Part shown: piece after piece, positions 25,110 through 31,941 of the stretch | Numbering within the stretch: the stretch's first letter is position 1 | Layout: each line of letters starts with the position of its first letter | Position numbers and translations under genes: made by a program | Source: an uncultured Megasphaera sp. | Lineage (GTDB): Bacteria > Bacillota > Negativicutes > Veillonellales > Megasphaeraceae | Direction: 5' to 3' | DNA: 37,137 nucleotides | Assembly (NCBI GenBank): GCA_900554215.1 | Contig: USGG01000015.1 | Coordinates: 1 to 37,137 of the forward strand | The notes under the pieces: generated by a model | Told to the model about the DNA's origin: nothing | What the model saw: the letters and a program-made list of their open reading frames with translations, nothing else | Database searches by the model: none

Positions 25110-26402
25110 ATGACATACTCTGACATGAATCTTTCGCAGCGCCTGCTGCATTTTATCAGCCAAGCTACCTCGCCCTATCATACTGTAAAGGCCGGCATGG
25201 CCATCCTGAAGGAAGCAGGGTTCCGGGAGCTTCGCTGGAATGAGCCCTGGCAGCTGGAATCTGGCCAGGGATACTACATTTCCCTTTATGATTCCAGCCT
25301 CATCGCCTTTACGATTGGCCCTAACCCGCGGGCCAATCTGCGCATTGCCGCAGCCCATACGGATTTCCCCTGTCTTCGCGTCAAACCGGCGGCAGCGCTG
25401 TCACAACAGGGCTATGGAAAGCTTAACGTCGAAATTTACGGAGGCATGATTCGCGAATCGTGGCTCGACAGACCCCTCTCCCTGGCCGGAAAGGTAGCAG
25501 CAGCCAGCGGCGATCCCTTCAAGCCGGCAGTACATCTGATCGACGCCGGACGACCCCTGCTGACGATCCCTCGCCTGGCCATACACATGAACAGCCATGT
25601 CAACGACGGCATCGCCCTGAATCCCCAAAAGGACATGCTGCCCCTCATGACATTGACGGGTCCGGACGACAACGCCTCCTATTTTCTCCAATTTCTCGCC
25701 GACGAATGCCATTGCCGGCCCGAAGATATTTTATCTTACGACCTTACGATATACCTGTACGAAGAAGGCTGCCTGATGGGCCTGAAAAACGAATTCATTT
25801 CTTCGCCCCGTCTCGATAACCTGACGTCGGCCTACGCCTGCATCGACAGTCTGGTCCGAAGCCAGGAGCACGACGGCCTCCACGTCGTCGCCCTGTTCGA
25901 CAATGAAGAGGTGGGCAGCCGGACGAAGCAGGGCGCCTTGTCTCAAGCCTTCCCCGCCCTGTTGGAAGAACTCTACGCCTCCCTAGGCTATACGCGCCGG
26001 GAGTATCGCATCGACGCGGCCGACGCCTTCATCCTGTCCATCGACGTCGCCCACGCCATGCATCCCAACGTACCGGAAAAGTGCGACCTTACCAACATGC
26101 CCCGCCTCGGCCAGGGCGTCGCCCTCAAGACAGCGGCCAGTCAGTCCTACGCCGGCGACGCCGAAGCGGCAGCCGCTGTCGTCGCCTTATGCCGCAGGGC
26201 CCATATTCCCTGCCAGCGGTTCGTCAATCGCTCCGACATGCCCGGCGGATCGACCCTCGGCTCCCTCTTATCAGCCAAGCTTCCGATCCGAACCATGGAT
26301 GTCGGCATTCCGATCCTGGCCATGCACTCTGCCAGGGAACTAATGGGCGCGGCTGACCAAAAAGCCCTCCATGATTTAGTATATACTTTCTTTTCAATAT
26401 AA
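25110..26402 (+). CDS. M18 family aspartyl aminopeptidase
   Basis: A cytoplasmic two-metal aminopeptidase of the M18 family (bacterial ApeB type), which removes N-terminal residues, typically acidic ones. The 430 residues are the usual length. Metal-binding and catalytic residues are visible: H83 and D85 (HTDFP), D236 (RLDN), E266 and E267 (FDNEEVGS), D312, and H406 (AMHSARE). The ATG at 25110 follows AAAAGGA. It is a single gene with its own promoter. Its stop codon directly abuts a 23-bp AT-rich tandem repeat, and no classical GC-rich terminator follows. Confidence 0.94.
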   Translation: MTYSDMNLSQRLLHFISQATSPYHTVKAGMAILKEAGFRELRWNEPWQLESGQGYYISLYDSSLIAFTIGPNPRANLRIAAAHTDFPCLRVKPAAALSQQGYGKLNVEIYGGMIRESWLDRPLSLAGKVAAASGDPFKPAVHLIDAGRPLLTIPRLAIHMNSHVNDGIALNPQKDMLPLMTLTGPDDNASYFLQFLADECHCRPEDILSYDLTIYLYEEGCLMGLKNEFISSPRLDNLTSAYACIDSLVRSQEHDGLHVVALFDNEEVGSRTKQGALSQAFPALLEELYASLGYTRREYRIDAADAFILSIDVAHAMHPNVPEKCDLTNMPRLGQGVALKTAASQSYAGDAEAAAAVVALCRRAHIPCQRFVNRSDMPGGSTLGSLLSAKLPIRTMDVGIPILAMHSARELMGAADQKALHDLVYTFFSI

Positions 26403-26448
26403 ATTATATTTATCGTATATATAATATTATATTTATCGTATATATAAT
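26403..26448. repeat. Two perfect 23-bp AT-rich tandem repeats
   Basis: The unit starts ATTATATTTATCG at 26403 and is repeated without change at 26426. It is itself partly palindromic (ATTATAT at one end, ATATAAT at the other). The array starts at the base after the aminopeptidase stop codon. Function is unknown; it could be a replication-slippage product or part of the 3' processing region. Confidence 0.9.
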
Positions 26449-26615
26449 ATTTTATTATCAATATTCCCAGTATTTATGCCGCATTTGTAGAATTTTTATT
26501 CATATTTATGCATATTGTATGATTTGAGTATAAATAGTTGCAGTAATAGAATTTATCTTACCTTTTAAATATTCAGATATTTTTTGACAAGATTGAGAAA
26601 TATGCAATTCTTGTA

Positions 26616-26644
26616 TTGACTTGCATTTATATTCACCTTATAAT
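26616..26644 (+). promoter_or_regulatory. Promoter of the XRE regulator gene with overlapping inverted repeats
   Basis: TTGACT (26616-26621), a 17-nt spacer and a perfect TATAAT (26639-26644). Two inverted repeats flank the -35: ACAAGA (26587-26592) with TCTTGT (26609-26614), and ATGCAA (26602-26607) with TTGCAT (26621-26626). These are possible operator sites for the regulator's own control. Confidence 0.75.
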
Positions 26645-26694
26645 AAGGGCAGTACACTATAACGTATCATTTGTTCACACTGGGAGATTACATT

Positions 26695-27006
26695 ATGACA
26701 CTAGGACAAGAAATCAGGTATTACCGCAAGAAAAAAGGATTGACGCAGACGGAATTCGGCGCGCTGTTCGGTATGTCCAAGCAAGCCGTATATTCATGGG
26801 AAACGGGCTTGTATTCCCCCGACATTTCCGTACTGCTGCGAATGGCCGACTTTTTCCAAATCCCCATCTGCATCTTAGTCGGCAGGCCGGGAATGTTCTG
26901 TCAGGATGATAAGGAAACCGAATCAGACTGTCAGTACTGCGCCTCTATTTCCGAAAAGGACAGCCGCATCATCCGTGCAATCCACGCCTTGCCGCAATCG
27001 CAGTAG
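26695..27006 (+). CDS. Small XRE/Cro-type HTH regulator with an early amber stop
   Basis: A 103-residue DNA-binding protein. An XRE helix-turn-helix spans about 4-58 (EIRYYRKKKGLTQTEFGALF, then MSKQAVYSWE). The C-terminal part has four cysteines (C59, C69, C79, C82), including a DCQYC motif. The ATG at 26695 follows GGGAG with 9-nt spacing; a TTG in frame at 26671 has no ribosome site. The coding frame stops at TAG (27004-27006) just after HALPQSQ, but the same frame continues as QAIETLLNIEDLTVRK to a second TAG at 27057. That is the kind of tail expected in this family, so the protein may have lost its last 16 residues or be read through occasionally. Target genes are unknown. Confidence 0.85.
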   Translation: MTLGQEIRYYRKKKGLTQTEFGALFGMSKQAVYSWETGLYSPDISVLLRMADFFQIPICILVGRPGMFCQDDKETESDCQYCASISEKDSRIIRAIHALPQSQ

Positions 27007-27067
27007 CAAGCCATCGAAACGCTGCTGAACATCGAAGACCTAACGGTGCGGAAATAGCCCTTCCCCT

Positions 27068-27096
27068 TTGTCAAACGCCGCCAAATGCGATATGAT
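27068..27096 (+). promoter_or_regulatory. Promoter of the YigZ-family gene
   Basis: TTGTCA (27068-27073), a 17-nt spacer and TATGAT (27091-27096), just after the second amber codon of the XRE frame. Confidence 0.65.
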
Positions 27097-27129
27097 AAGA
27101 GAAAAGTATAGTGCAAAGGACAGATATCT

Positions 27130-27780
27130 ATGGCTACTTCTTTTATCACATCCGTATACGGCCGGTCCGAAACGGAATACATCGTAAAAAGATCCCGCTT
27201 CATCGCGACGTTGACGGAGGTCCGCAGCGAAGCCGAAGCGGCGGCGCGCATCGAAGAGCTGCGCAAGCAGTACTGGGACGCCAATCACAATTGCTACGCC
27301 TACCAAATCGGTATAGACGGCGCGCTGCAGAAATCGAGCGACGATGGGGAGCCGTCGGGTACGGCCGGACGGCCCATGCTGGAAACGCTGAAAAAAAGCG
27401 GCGTTACCAATACGGTCGTCGTCGTCACGCGCTACTTCGGCGGCGTCAAGCTCGGCGCAAGCGGCCTGATCCGGGCCTACAGCCACGCCGTCATCCTAGG
27501 GCTTCAGGCAGCGGATATCGCCGATTACAAGCCCTATGACATTGCCGGAGTCACCGTCGCCTACTCCTTCGTCAGCACGCTGGAACGGATGGCTCCGTCC
27601 TTCGATATTCTCGTCGCCGACCGGGCCTTTTCCGACACCGTAACCTTTACCCTGCAAATTCCGCAGGAACGGACAGCGGCTTTCAAAGCCACCCTCATCG
27701 ACACGACGAACGGGACGGCGGTCTTTACCGATAAGGGAAGTCAAACGATACCCATCATTCGGCCGAAAAACCCGCAGTAA
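27130..27780 (+). CDS. YigZ/IMPACT family protein
   Basis: A 216-residue protein of the UPF0029/YigZ family. The IMPACT N-terminal domain has the signature blocks DDGEPSGTAG (71-80) and VVVVTRYFGGVKLGASGLIRAYS (96-118). The second, DUF1949-like ferredoxin-fold domain spans about 140-210. The relation to eukaryotic IMPACT suggests a role around translation or nucleic acid binding, but the bacterial function is not firmly established. The ATG at 27130 follows AAAGGA. It has its own promoter and a strong terminator that overlaps its stop codon. Identification of the family is secure. Confidence 0.93.
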   Translation: MATSFITSVYGRSETEYIVKRSRFIATLTEVRSEAEAAARIEELRKQYWDANHNCYAYQIGIDGALQKSSDDGEPSGTAGRPMLETLKKSGVTNTVVVVTRYFGGVKLGASGLIRAYSHAVILGLQAADIADYKPYDIAGVTVAYSFVSTLERMAPSFDILVADRAFSDTVTFTLQIPQERTAAFKATLIDTTNGTAVFTDKGSQTIPIIRPKNPQ

Positions 27781-27813
27781 CAGCGAATACTATCTCGCGT
27801 TACTGCGGGTTTT
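27766..27813. terminator. Bidirectional terminator between yigZ-like and D-2-hydroxyacid dehydrogenase genes
   Basis: A 15-bp perfect stem (AAAACCCGCAGTAAC and its complement, 27767-27781 and 27799-27813), extended by a few pairs past a bulge. A-runs on the left and T-runs on the right make it work on both strands. It contains the YigZ stop codon. Confidence 0.92.
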
Positions 27814-27828
27814 CTCATGTGCTTCCTC

Positions 27829-28797
27829 TTATTTCTTATATCCTGTGGCGAAGTCGACGACGTTTTCCAGCGGCTCTCCGGCTAAGAAACGGCGTAGGTT
27901 GGCGGCGGCAATGCGGACAATGTTGTCGTGCGTAGCCTGCAAATGATATCCGCCCGATACGTGCGGCGTAACGTAAAGCCCCGGTGTGTGCCACATCGGG
28001 CTGTCTGCCGGCAGCGGCTCCGGTTCCGTCACGTCAACGGCAGCGCCGGCCAAGTGACCGCTGCGGACAGCGGCGCATAAATCGTCCTGCACGACGTTGC
28101 TGCCCCGGCCGACGTTGATAAAATAGGCGCCTTTCTTCATGACGTCGAAGCGTTCCTTCGTATACAAATGATACGTTTCCGGCGTATTTGGCAGGCACGA
28201 CGCTATGATATCCGCCTTGGCCAGATACTCGTCCAGCTTGTCCATCGTACCCATTTCATCGGCTTCAGGCGGCACGTCACCGCTGCGTCGGCGCATGCCG
28301 ACGACATGAGCCCCCATAGCCTTCATACGCTTTCCGAACTGGCGGCCCAAATCACCGAATCCAATAACTAGAACCGTTTTTCCGTATACCGACTCTACCT
28401 GGCCTTCATCGCGCCAATTAGCGTCTTTCTGATTGTCGTAATATCGGTACAGCTTTTTCATCATGGCGAAGACCAACGCCGTCATATGCTCCGCTATGGC
28501 CAGGCCGAAAGCGCCTGTCGCGTTCGTAAGGGCCGCTCCGTCAGGCATGACGCCGTCCTTGCAGTAGGCGTCGGCGCCGGCGCTGCTGAGCTGAAGCCAG
28601 CGCAGCCTGCGGGCATGGCGCAGCTGGGCGGGCACGACGTTGCCGATGACGACGTCGGCCTTGGCCAATTCTTCTTCCGATACGCTGGCGCTGACCAATC
28701 CCTTGACAGGCCAATATATGACTTCATGACCCTGCGCGGCGTCTTCGATCCAACGCTTATGTTCTTCATGGACTTCCATTGCCACTAAAATTCTCAT
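27829..28797 (-). CDS. D-2-hydroxyacid dehydrogenase (NAD-dependent)
   Basis: A 322-residue cytoplasmic oxidoreductase of the D-isomer-specific 2-hydroxyacid dehydrogenase family. NAD-binding GFGDLG is at 146-151, and the catalytic triad R231, E260 and H279 is visible. The substrate cannot be told: members reduce pyruvate, glyoxylate, hydroxypyruvate or branched 2-ketoacids. A frame open further upstream to 28941 is rejected because the ATG at 28797 follows GAGGGGG and starts a normal Rossmann beta strand (MRILVAMEV). It is convergent with the YigZ gene and divergent from fosX; TTTTCGAAAA (28872-28881) lies in the divergent spacer. Confidence 0.93.
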   Translation of the reverse strand: MRILVAMEVHEEHKRWIEDAAQGHEVIYWPVKGLVSASVSEEELAKADVVIGNVVPAQLRHARRLRWLQLSSAGADAYCKDGVMPDGAALTNATGAFGLAIAEHMTALVFAMMKKLYRYYDNQKDANWRDEGQVESVYGKTVLVIGFGDLGRQFGKRMKAMGAHVVGMRRRSGDVPPEADEMGTMDKLDEYLAKADIIASCLPNTPETYHLYTKERFDVMKKGAYFINVGRGSNVVQDDLCAAVRSGHLAGAAVDVTEPEPLPADSPMWHTPGLYVTPHVSGGYHLQATHDNIVRIAAANLRRFLAGEPLENVVDFATGYKK

Positions 28798-28899
28798 GCA
28801 ATATCCCCCTCTATATCCTATTAAAAGATTCATATATACACTATCAAAAACGCTCCGTCTTGTCGAGACCGTTTTCGAAAATAAAACGACCTTCTTCCC

Positions 28900-28928
28900 T
28901 TGTGCGTCTCTATCGGTCATGGTATAGT
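28900..28928 (+). promoter_or_regulatory. Probable promoter of fosX
   Basis: TTGTGC (28900-28905), a 17-nt spacer and TATAGT (28923-28928), 30 bp before the ATG. The ribosome site AGGAGG follows. Confidence 0.55.
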
Positions 28929-28957
28929 AAAGCAAACTCACTCAGGAGGGATCGCCT

Positions 28958-29404
28958 ATGATTTCCGGCATCAGCCACATGACATTCATCGTTCAGGATC
29001 TGGACAAAGCGACAGAATTTTTCCAGACCATCTTTTCTGCCCGCATCGTCTACGACAGCGGCAGCCGTACCTTTTCCCTGTCGCGGGAACGATTTTTCCT
29101 CGTCGGCGCCTTATGGATCGTCATCATGGAAGGGCCGTCCCTGCCGGAACAGACGTACAACCACATTGCCTTTCAAATCAGCGACGGCGAGTTCGAAGCC
29201 TATAAAGAGCGGCTGACGAAGGCCGGCGTTCCCATGCGGGAGTCGCGGAGCCGCATCCCCGGCGAGGGCCGTTCCCTTTATTTTTACGACTACGACAACC
29301 ACCTGTTCGAGCTCCATACGGGCACGCTGGAAGAGCGTCTGACAGCGTACAGCCGCTGCCTTCAGGAAGAAGGAGAGCAGACCGAACAGCATTCCTCTCA
29401 GTAA
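28958..29404 (+). CDS. fosX: FosX-family fosfomycin resistance hydrolase
   Basis: A vicinal-oxygen-chelate metalloenzyme of 148 residues that opens the fosfomycin epoxide with water. Metal ligands H7, H69 and E118 are present, as is the FosX-specific general base E44 (SRERFF), which distinguishes it from the thiol transferases FosA and FosB. The N-terminus MISGISHMTFIVQDL and the YNHIAFQI and GRSLYFYDYDNHLFELH blocks closely match FosX proteins. AGGAGG precedes the ATG. Codon use resembles the neighbours and no mobile element is adjacent, so it looks like a resident chromosomal gene. Resistance itself is inferred, not shown. Confidence 0.93.
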   Translation: MISGISHMTFIVQDLDKATEFFQTIFSARIVYDSGSRTFSLSRERFFLVGALWIVIMEGPSLPEQTYNHIAFQISDGEFEAYKERLTKAGVPMRESRSRIPGEGRSLYFYDYDNHLFELHTGTLEERLTAYSRCLQEEGEQTEQHSSQ

Positions 29405-29410
29405 AATACA

Positions 29411-29466
29411 AACACACCCTGTACAGCGCGATTTCGCCTGAAACGCGCTGTGCCGGGTGTGTTTTC
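29411..29466. terminator. Bidirectional terminator between fosX and the carbamoyltransferase gene
   Basis: A long hairpin with AACACACCC (29411-29419) pairing with GGGTGTGTT (29455-29463), and ACAGCGCG with CGCGCTGT inside. It is followed by TTT on the plus strand and by a T-rich run on the minus strand. It serves two convergent genes. Confidence 0.88.
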
Positions 29467-29486
29467 TTATCGTCTAATACGAGAAT

Positions 29487-30428
29487 TTACCAGTCTAAGG
29501 TACCTGTAATCAAGTATACGAGCAGCCCTTTTTCGGCGTGACGGCGATTTTCCGCTTCGTCGAGAATGGTTTCCATATGCGCCTCCATGATGTCCTGAGA
29601 AATTTCAAAGCCCGGATGGATCGGCATGTCATGGAATACCATCGTATCCGTCCCTTCGAGCAGGTCCGCATTGATCTGGTACGGCATCATCATATTGATG
29701 ATAGATTCTTTCTTTTCCTTATATTCGGGATTGGTGAAAAATTCCATATCTACCCACGTATCGGTATATACACAGTCTACGCCGGCAACGATTTTTTTCA
29801 AATCGGCCTGGGAAATATCCGTCGGCACTTCGACATAATGGCCGGTCTGCTTCAATTCATCGTAAAATTCGCCGCCTACGGCCATGACCTGGCTGAACGG
29901 CGTCAAGCCGTACATCGTGCCGCCCAGCTTGGCGACGATTTCGCTCAGGGAATTGTACGTATTGTTTTTCGCGCCGATGTACAGTACCTTCACGTCAAAA
30001 CGGCCCGTCTTTTCATACAAGGTCAGCATGTCGGCCAAGGCCTGCGTCGGGTGGAACGTATTGTCGCAGCCGTTGATGACCGGAACGGTAGCATTCTTCA
30101 TAAAGCCATGCGTCGTTTCGGCTTTCTTAAACCGGCCCATGATGCAGTCGACGTTGCGGCAGACATATTTTACCTCGCTGCCCAAATCGCCAATGGTGAA
30201 GTTGCTGTCCGCCCATTTCTGATTGTAATGGCGTCCGCCTAATTCTTCCATGCCGATGGCAAAGGACAGGTAGGTCCGATTCGATGTTTTTTCAAACAAG
30301 GTGTATAATTTCTTGCCTTCCAGAATATGGGAATAGGCTTTCTGGTTCTGTTTGATTTTTTCGGCTAATAACAAAATTCCTTTGATTTCATCTGCCGTAT
30401 ACTCAGCAAAGCTATTTGCGTGTTTCAT
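29487..30428 (-). CDS. Ornithine-carbamoyltransferase-like enzyme of uncertain substrate
   Basis: A 313-residue transcarbamylase. Carbamoyl-phosphate residues are kept: S-x-R-T in EKTSNRTYLSF, HPTQALADMLT with the catalytic histidine and glutamine, and AENRRH near the end. The amino-acid side is changed: the ornithine motif HCLP is HDMP here, and the SMG-loop serine of the DVWVSMG motif is Asp (TDTWVDMEF). Ornithine is therefore doubtful; another amine or acylated acceptor is possible. A frame open to 30512 is rejected because GGAGG lies 9 nt before the ATG at 30428. There is no carbamate kinase, deiminase or other arginine gene nearby. The promoter lies within a large palindrome, so it is probably regulated by a specific repressor or activator. 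Confidence 0.8.
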   Translation of the reverse strand: MKHANSFAEYTADEIKGILLLAEKIKQNQKAYSHILEGKKLYTLFEKTSNRTYLSFAIGMEELGGRHYNQKWADSNFTIGDLGSEVKYVCRNVDCIMGRFKKAETTHGFMKNATVPVINGCDNTFHPTQALADMLTLYEKTGRFDVKVLYIGAKNNTYNSLSEIVAKLGGTMYGLTPFSQVMAVGGEFYDELKQTGHYVEVPTDISQADLKKIVAGVDCVYTDTWVDMEFFTNPEYKEKKESIINMMMPYQINADLLEGTDTMVFHDMPIHPGFEISQDIMEAHMETILDEAENRRHAEKGLLVYLITGTLDW

Positions 30429-30442
30429 TCTATGCATCCTCC

Positions 30443-30504
30443 AAACTTGAAAAACAATACTGTCTGTGCATATCATAGCACAGACAGTATAACTTTTCAA
30501 GTTT
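30443..30504. promoter_or_regulatory. 62-bp palindrome enclosing the carbamoyltransferase promoter
   Basis: Arms 30443-30469 and 30478-30504 are complementary except for three adjacent positions, around an 8-bp centre. On the minus strand the promoter TTGAAA (30500-30495), 17-nt spacer, TATGAT (30477-30472) lies entirely inside, with the -10 at the centre. Start near 30465 means the transcript carries only one arm, so the symmetry is better explained as a protein-binding operator than as an RNA hairpin. Confidence 0.85.
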
Positions 30505-30756
30505 TTATGCACATTTTATACAAATTAATACACATGCAAATTGTTATATCGCTGTAAATTCGCATGATTACGCCGATTATCCCATATGCAGATATTTTTT
30601 GCAGTATATTTTTTACCGATGAGGGGTAAAAATCGCCTGTCCCTTTCCTTATGCCGTCAAAGCATATTGCACGCTCTTTGGGCTATATGCGCAGTGCCTT
30701 CGCCGCCGTCATGCCGATTATGCTCCCATAGAAAAGCAGGTTTCACACGGGCATAT
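30505..30756. other. Noncoding spacer between carbamoyltransferase promoter and csp terminator
   Basis: No protein-like frame on either strand. It holds one perfect 8-bp hairpin, TTTTTACC/GGTAAAAA with a 7-nt loop (30610-30632), and a more GC-rich part to its right. A small RNA cannot be ruled out, but nothing specific supports one. Confidence 0.4.
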
Positions 30757-30788
30757 AAAAAACCGGCAACAACAGGGTCACCGGTTAA
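30757..30788 (-). terminator. Terminator of the cold-shock gene
   Basis: On the minus strand AACCGG and CCGGTT form a 6-bp stem around a 14-nt loop, followed by a T run, about 35 bp after the csp stop. Confidence 0.75.
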
Positions 30789-30823
30789 AAGGTCGATTTA
30801 TGAACTTGGTTTTGTGAACGCTA

Positions 30824-31021
30824 TTACGCTTTAACTACGTTAGCAGCCTGAGGTCCACGAGCGCCATCAACGATTTCGAAGTCAACTTCCTGACCTTCTG
30901 TCAAGGATTTGAAGCCTTCTTCCTGGATAGCCGAAAAATGTACGAATACATCGCCGCCATCTTCTCTTTCAATAAAGCCATAACCTTTTTCTGCGCTAAA
31001 CCATTTTACTTTTCCGTGCAT
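30824..31021 (-). CDS. Cold-shock domain protein (CspA family)
   Basis: A 65-residue single cold-shock domain that binds single-stranded RNA and DNA as a chaperone. RNP1 (KGYGFIE, 12-18) and RNP2 (VFVHF, 25-29) are both intact, as is the KWFSAEKG start. AGGAGG lies 8 nt before the ATG. The leader is short (about 45 nt), with a compact hairpin right at its 5' end; two promoters lie upstream. It is a single-gene unit with its own terminator. Whether it is cold-induced or a constitutive paralogue cannot be said. Confidence 0.97.
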   Translation of the reverse strand: MHGKVKWFSAEKGYGFIEREDGGDVFVHFSAIQEEGFKSLTEGQEVDFEIVDGARGPQAANVVKA

Positions 31022-31049
31022 AACGAAATCCTCCTAAAAAAACAATTCC

Positions 31050-31064
31050 AGCTAGCTTCTAGCT
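31050..31064 (-). promoter_or_regulatory. Hairpin at the 5' end of the csp leader
   Basis: AGCTAG and CTAGCT form a perfect 6-bp stem with a 3-nt loop, placed within a few bases of the predicted transcription start. It could stabilise the mRNA or act as a temperature-sensitive element. Confidence 0.55.
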
Positions 31065-31072
31065 CTTGTGTT

Positions 31073-31101
31073 AGTGTAACATAACCGATAAGTAATGTCA
31101 A
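31073..31101 (-). promoter_or_regulatory. Main promoter of the cold-shock gene
   Basis: A perfect TTGACA (31101-31096), a 17-nt spacer, and TACACT (31078-31073) preceded by TGT, an extended -10. Confidence 0.8.
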
Positions 31102-31117
31102 CCAAATTTATAGCTGT

Positions 31118-31126
31118 ATTATACCA
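31118..31126 (-). promoter_or_regulatory. Possible second promoter upstream of csp
   Basis: TGGTATAAT on the minus strand, an extended -10 with a perfect hexamer but no good -35, about 45 bp upstream of the main one. Confidence 0.4.
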
Positions 31127-31257
31127 TATACTTACGGCATAACCTATAATGCATCCTGCCCCTGCATAGGGGATAACACAGTCCGCCGCCGCACGGCAAG
31201 GCACCGCCGCCCGGGGCAAACAGCATGCAATATTTCTTATAACCACATATGCTATTG

Positions 31258-31896
31258 TTACGTCAGGCGCCGGAACCATTCATAATAGTACCATGCAAAA
31301 TACCCATGAATGAGGTATACCAATAATTCCGATAATTCTTCCACGTTGGCGTCCATATACGAATGAAACAGCAAGCCCTTATCGCCGCACGACGCCAGCA
31401 CGGCCGCTGCCGCCAAGATGCAGAATAAAAAGGTAGGAAAGGGAATGTCATGAAGAATTTTCTTCCAGGGCATACAAGCGACGAGAGAACAAAATACGAT
31501 GGCCGTGTATATGCCGATGGCGGCGTGTATCATTTCATGGCCGGGAATCGAATTCATGGACACAAAGGTCGGGCCGTGGCTGTCCATTCCCGTCGAAAAA
31601 AAGACTCGTCCCCAGCTGAGCTCCCGCCCCAGAAGCAGTAAAAAATATCCCGCTGCCGCCAGCCACAGCCGATGAATGGATTTTCTTCCCGTTCCCGCCG
31701 TCTTGCGGAAAAAATAGGCAGCCAAACACATGTTGCCAAATAAAACGATGTTTTGGAGCATTTCCAATAACCCGTTTTCCCAGGCCAAATAAGACGGCAT
31801 GACATAGCCAAGGGGCAGCAGCAGGACGGCGTATACAGCAGCTCCGCGCTGCATGGCCGATACGTACAAACGGCGGCGCATGTCTTCTTGCAACAC
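31258..31896 (-). CDS. Integral membrane protein of unknown function
   Basis: A 212-residue protein not recognised with confidence. About six hydrophobic segments are visible (near 17-35, 44-62, 78-92, 122-142, 150-166 and 190-205). Between them are a charged RELSWGRVFF motif (about 91-100) and a DANVEELSELLVYL segment (183-196) that recall a broad class of bacterial membrane proteins with an EELSWGQ-like motif. No catalytic motif or signal peptide is certain. The start is GTG at 31896, with GGAG 9 nt upstream. It has its own promoter with a flanking inverted repeat, and no co-transcribed partner, so context gives no function. Confidence 0.75.
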   Translation of the reverse strand: MLQEDMRRRLYVSAMQRGAAVYAVLLLPLGYVMPSYLAWENGLLEMLQNIVLFGNMCLAAYFFRKTAGTGRKSIHRLWLAAAGYFLLLLGRELSWGRVFFSTGMDSHGPTFVSMNSIPGHEMIHAAIGIYTAIVFCSLVACMPWKKILHDIPFPTFLFCILAAAAVLASCGDKGLLFHSYMDANVEELSELLVYLIHGYFAWYYYEWFRRLT

Positions 31897-31941
31897 AATA
31901 CATCACTCCTATAAATCATAAACTTACAGCACGCAGGCTCT

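Noticed and set aside
26671..26694. Upstream TTG start extending the XRE regulator by eight residues
   Set aside because: No ribosome site before it, whereas GGGAG is well placed for the ATG at 26695.
28798..28941. Longer N-terminus for the D-2-hydroxyacid dehydrogenase
   Set aside because: It would span the divergent promoter region, and GAGGGGG directly precedes the internal ATG at 28797.
30586..30834. An 82-codon plus-strand frame in the spacer before csp
   Set aside because: No family resemblance or coding composition, and it runs through the csp terminator into the csp stop.
31138..31215. GC-rich stretch after the membrane protein gene as a terminator
   Set aside because: The GC-rich blocks are direct rather than inverted repeats and no T run follows.
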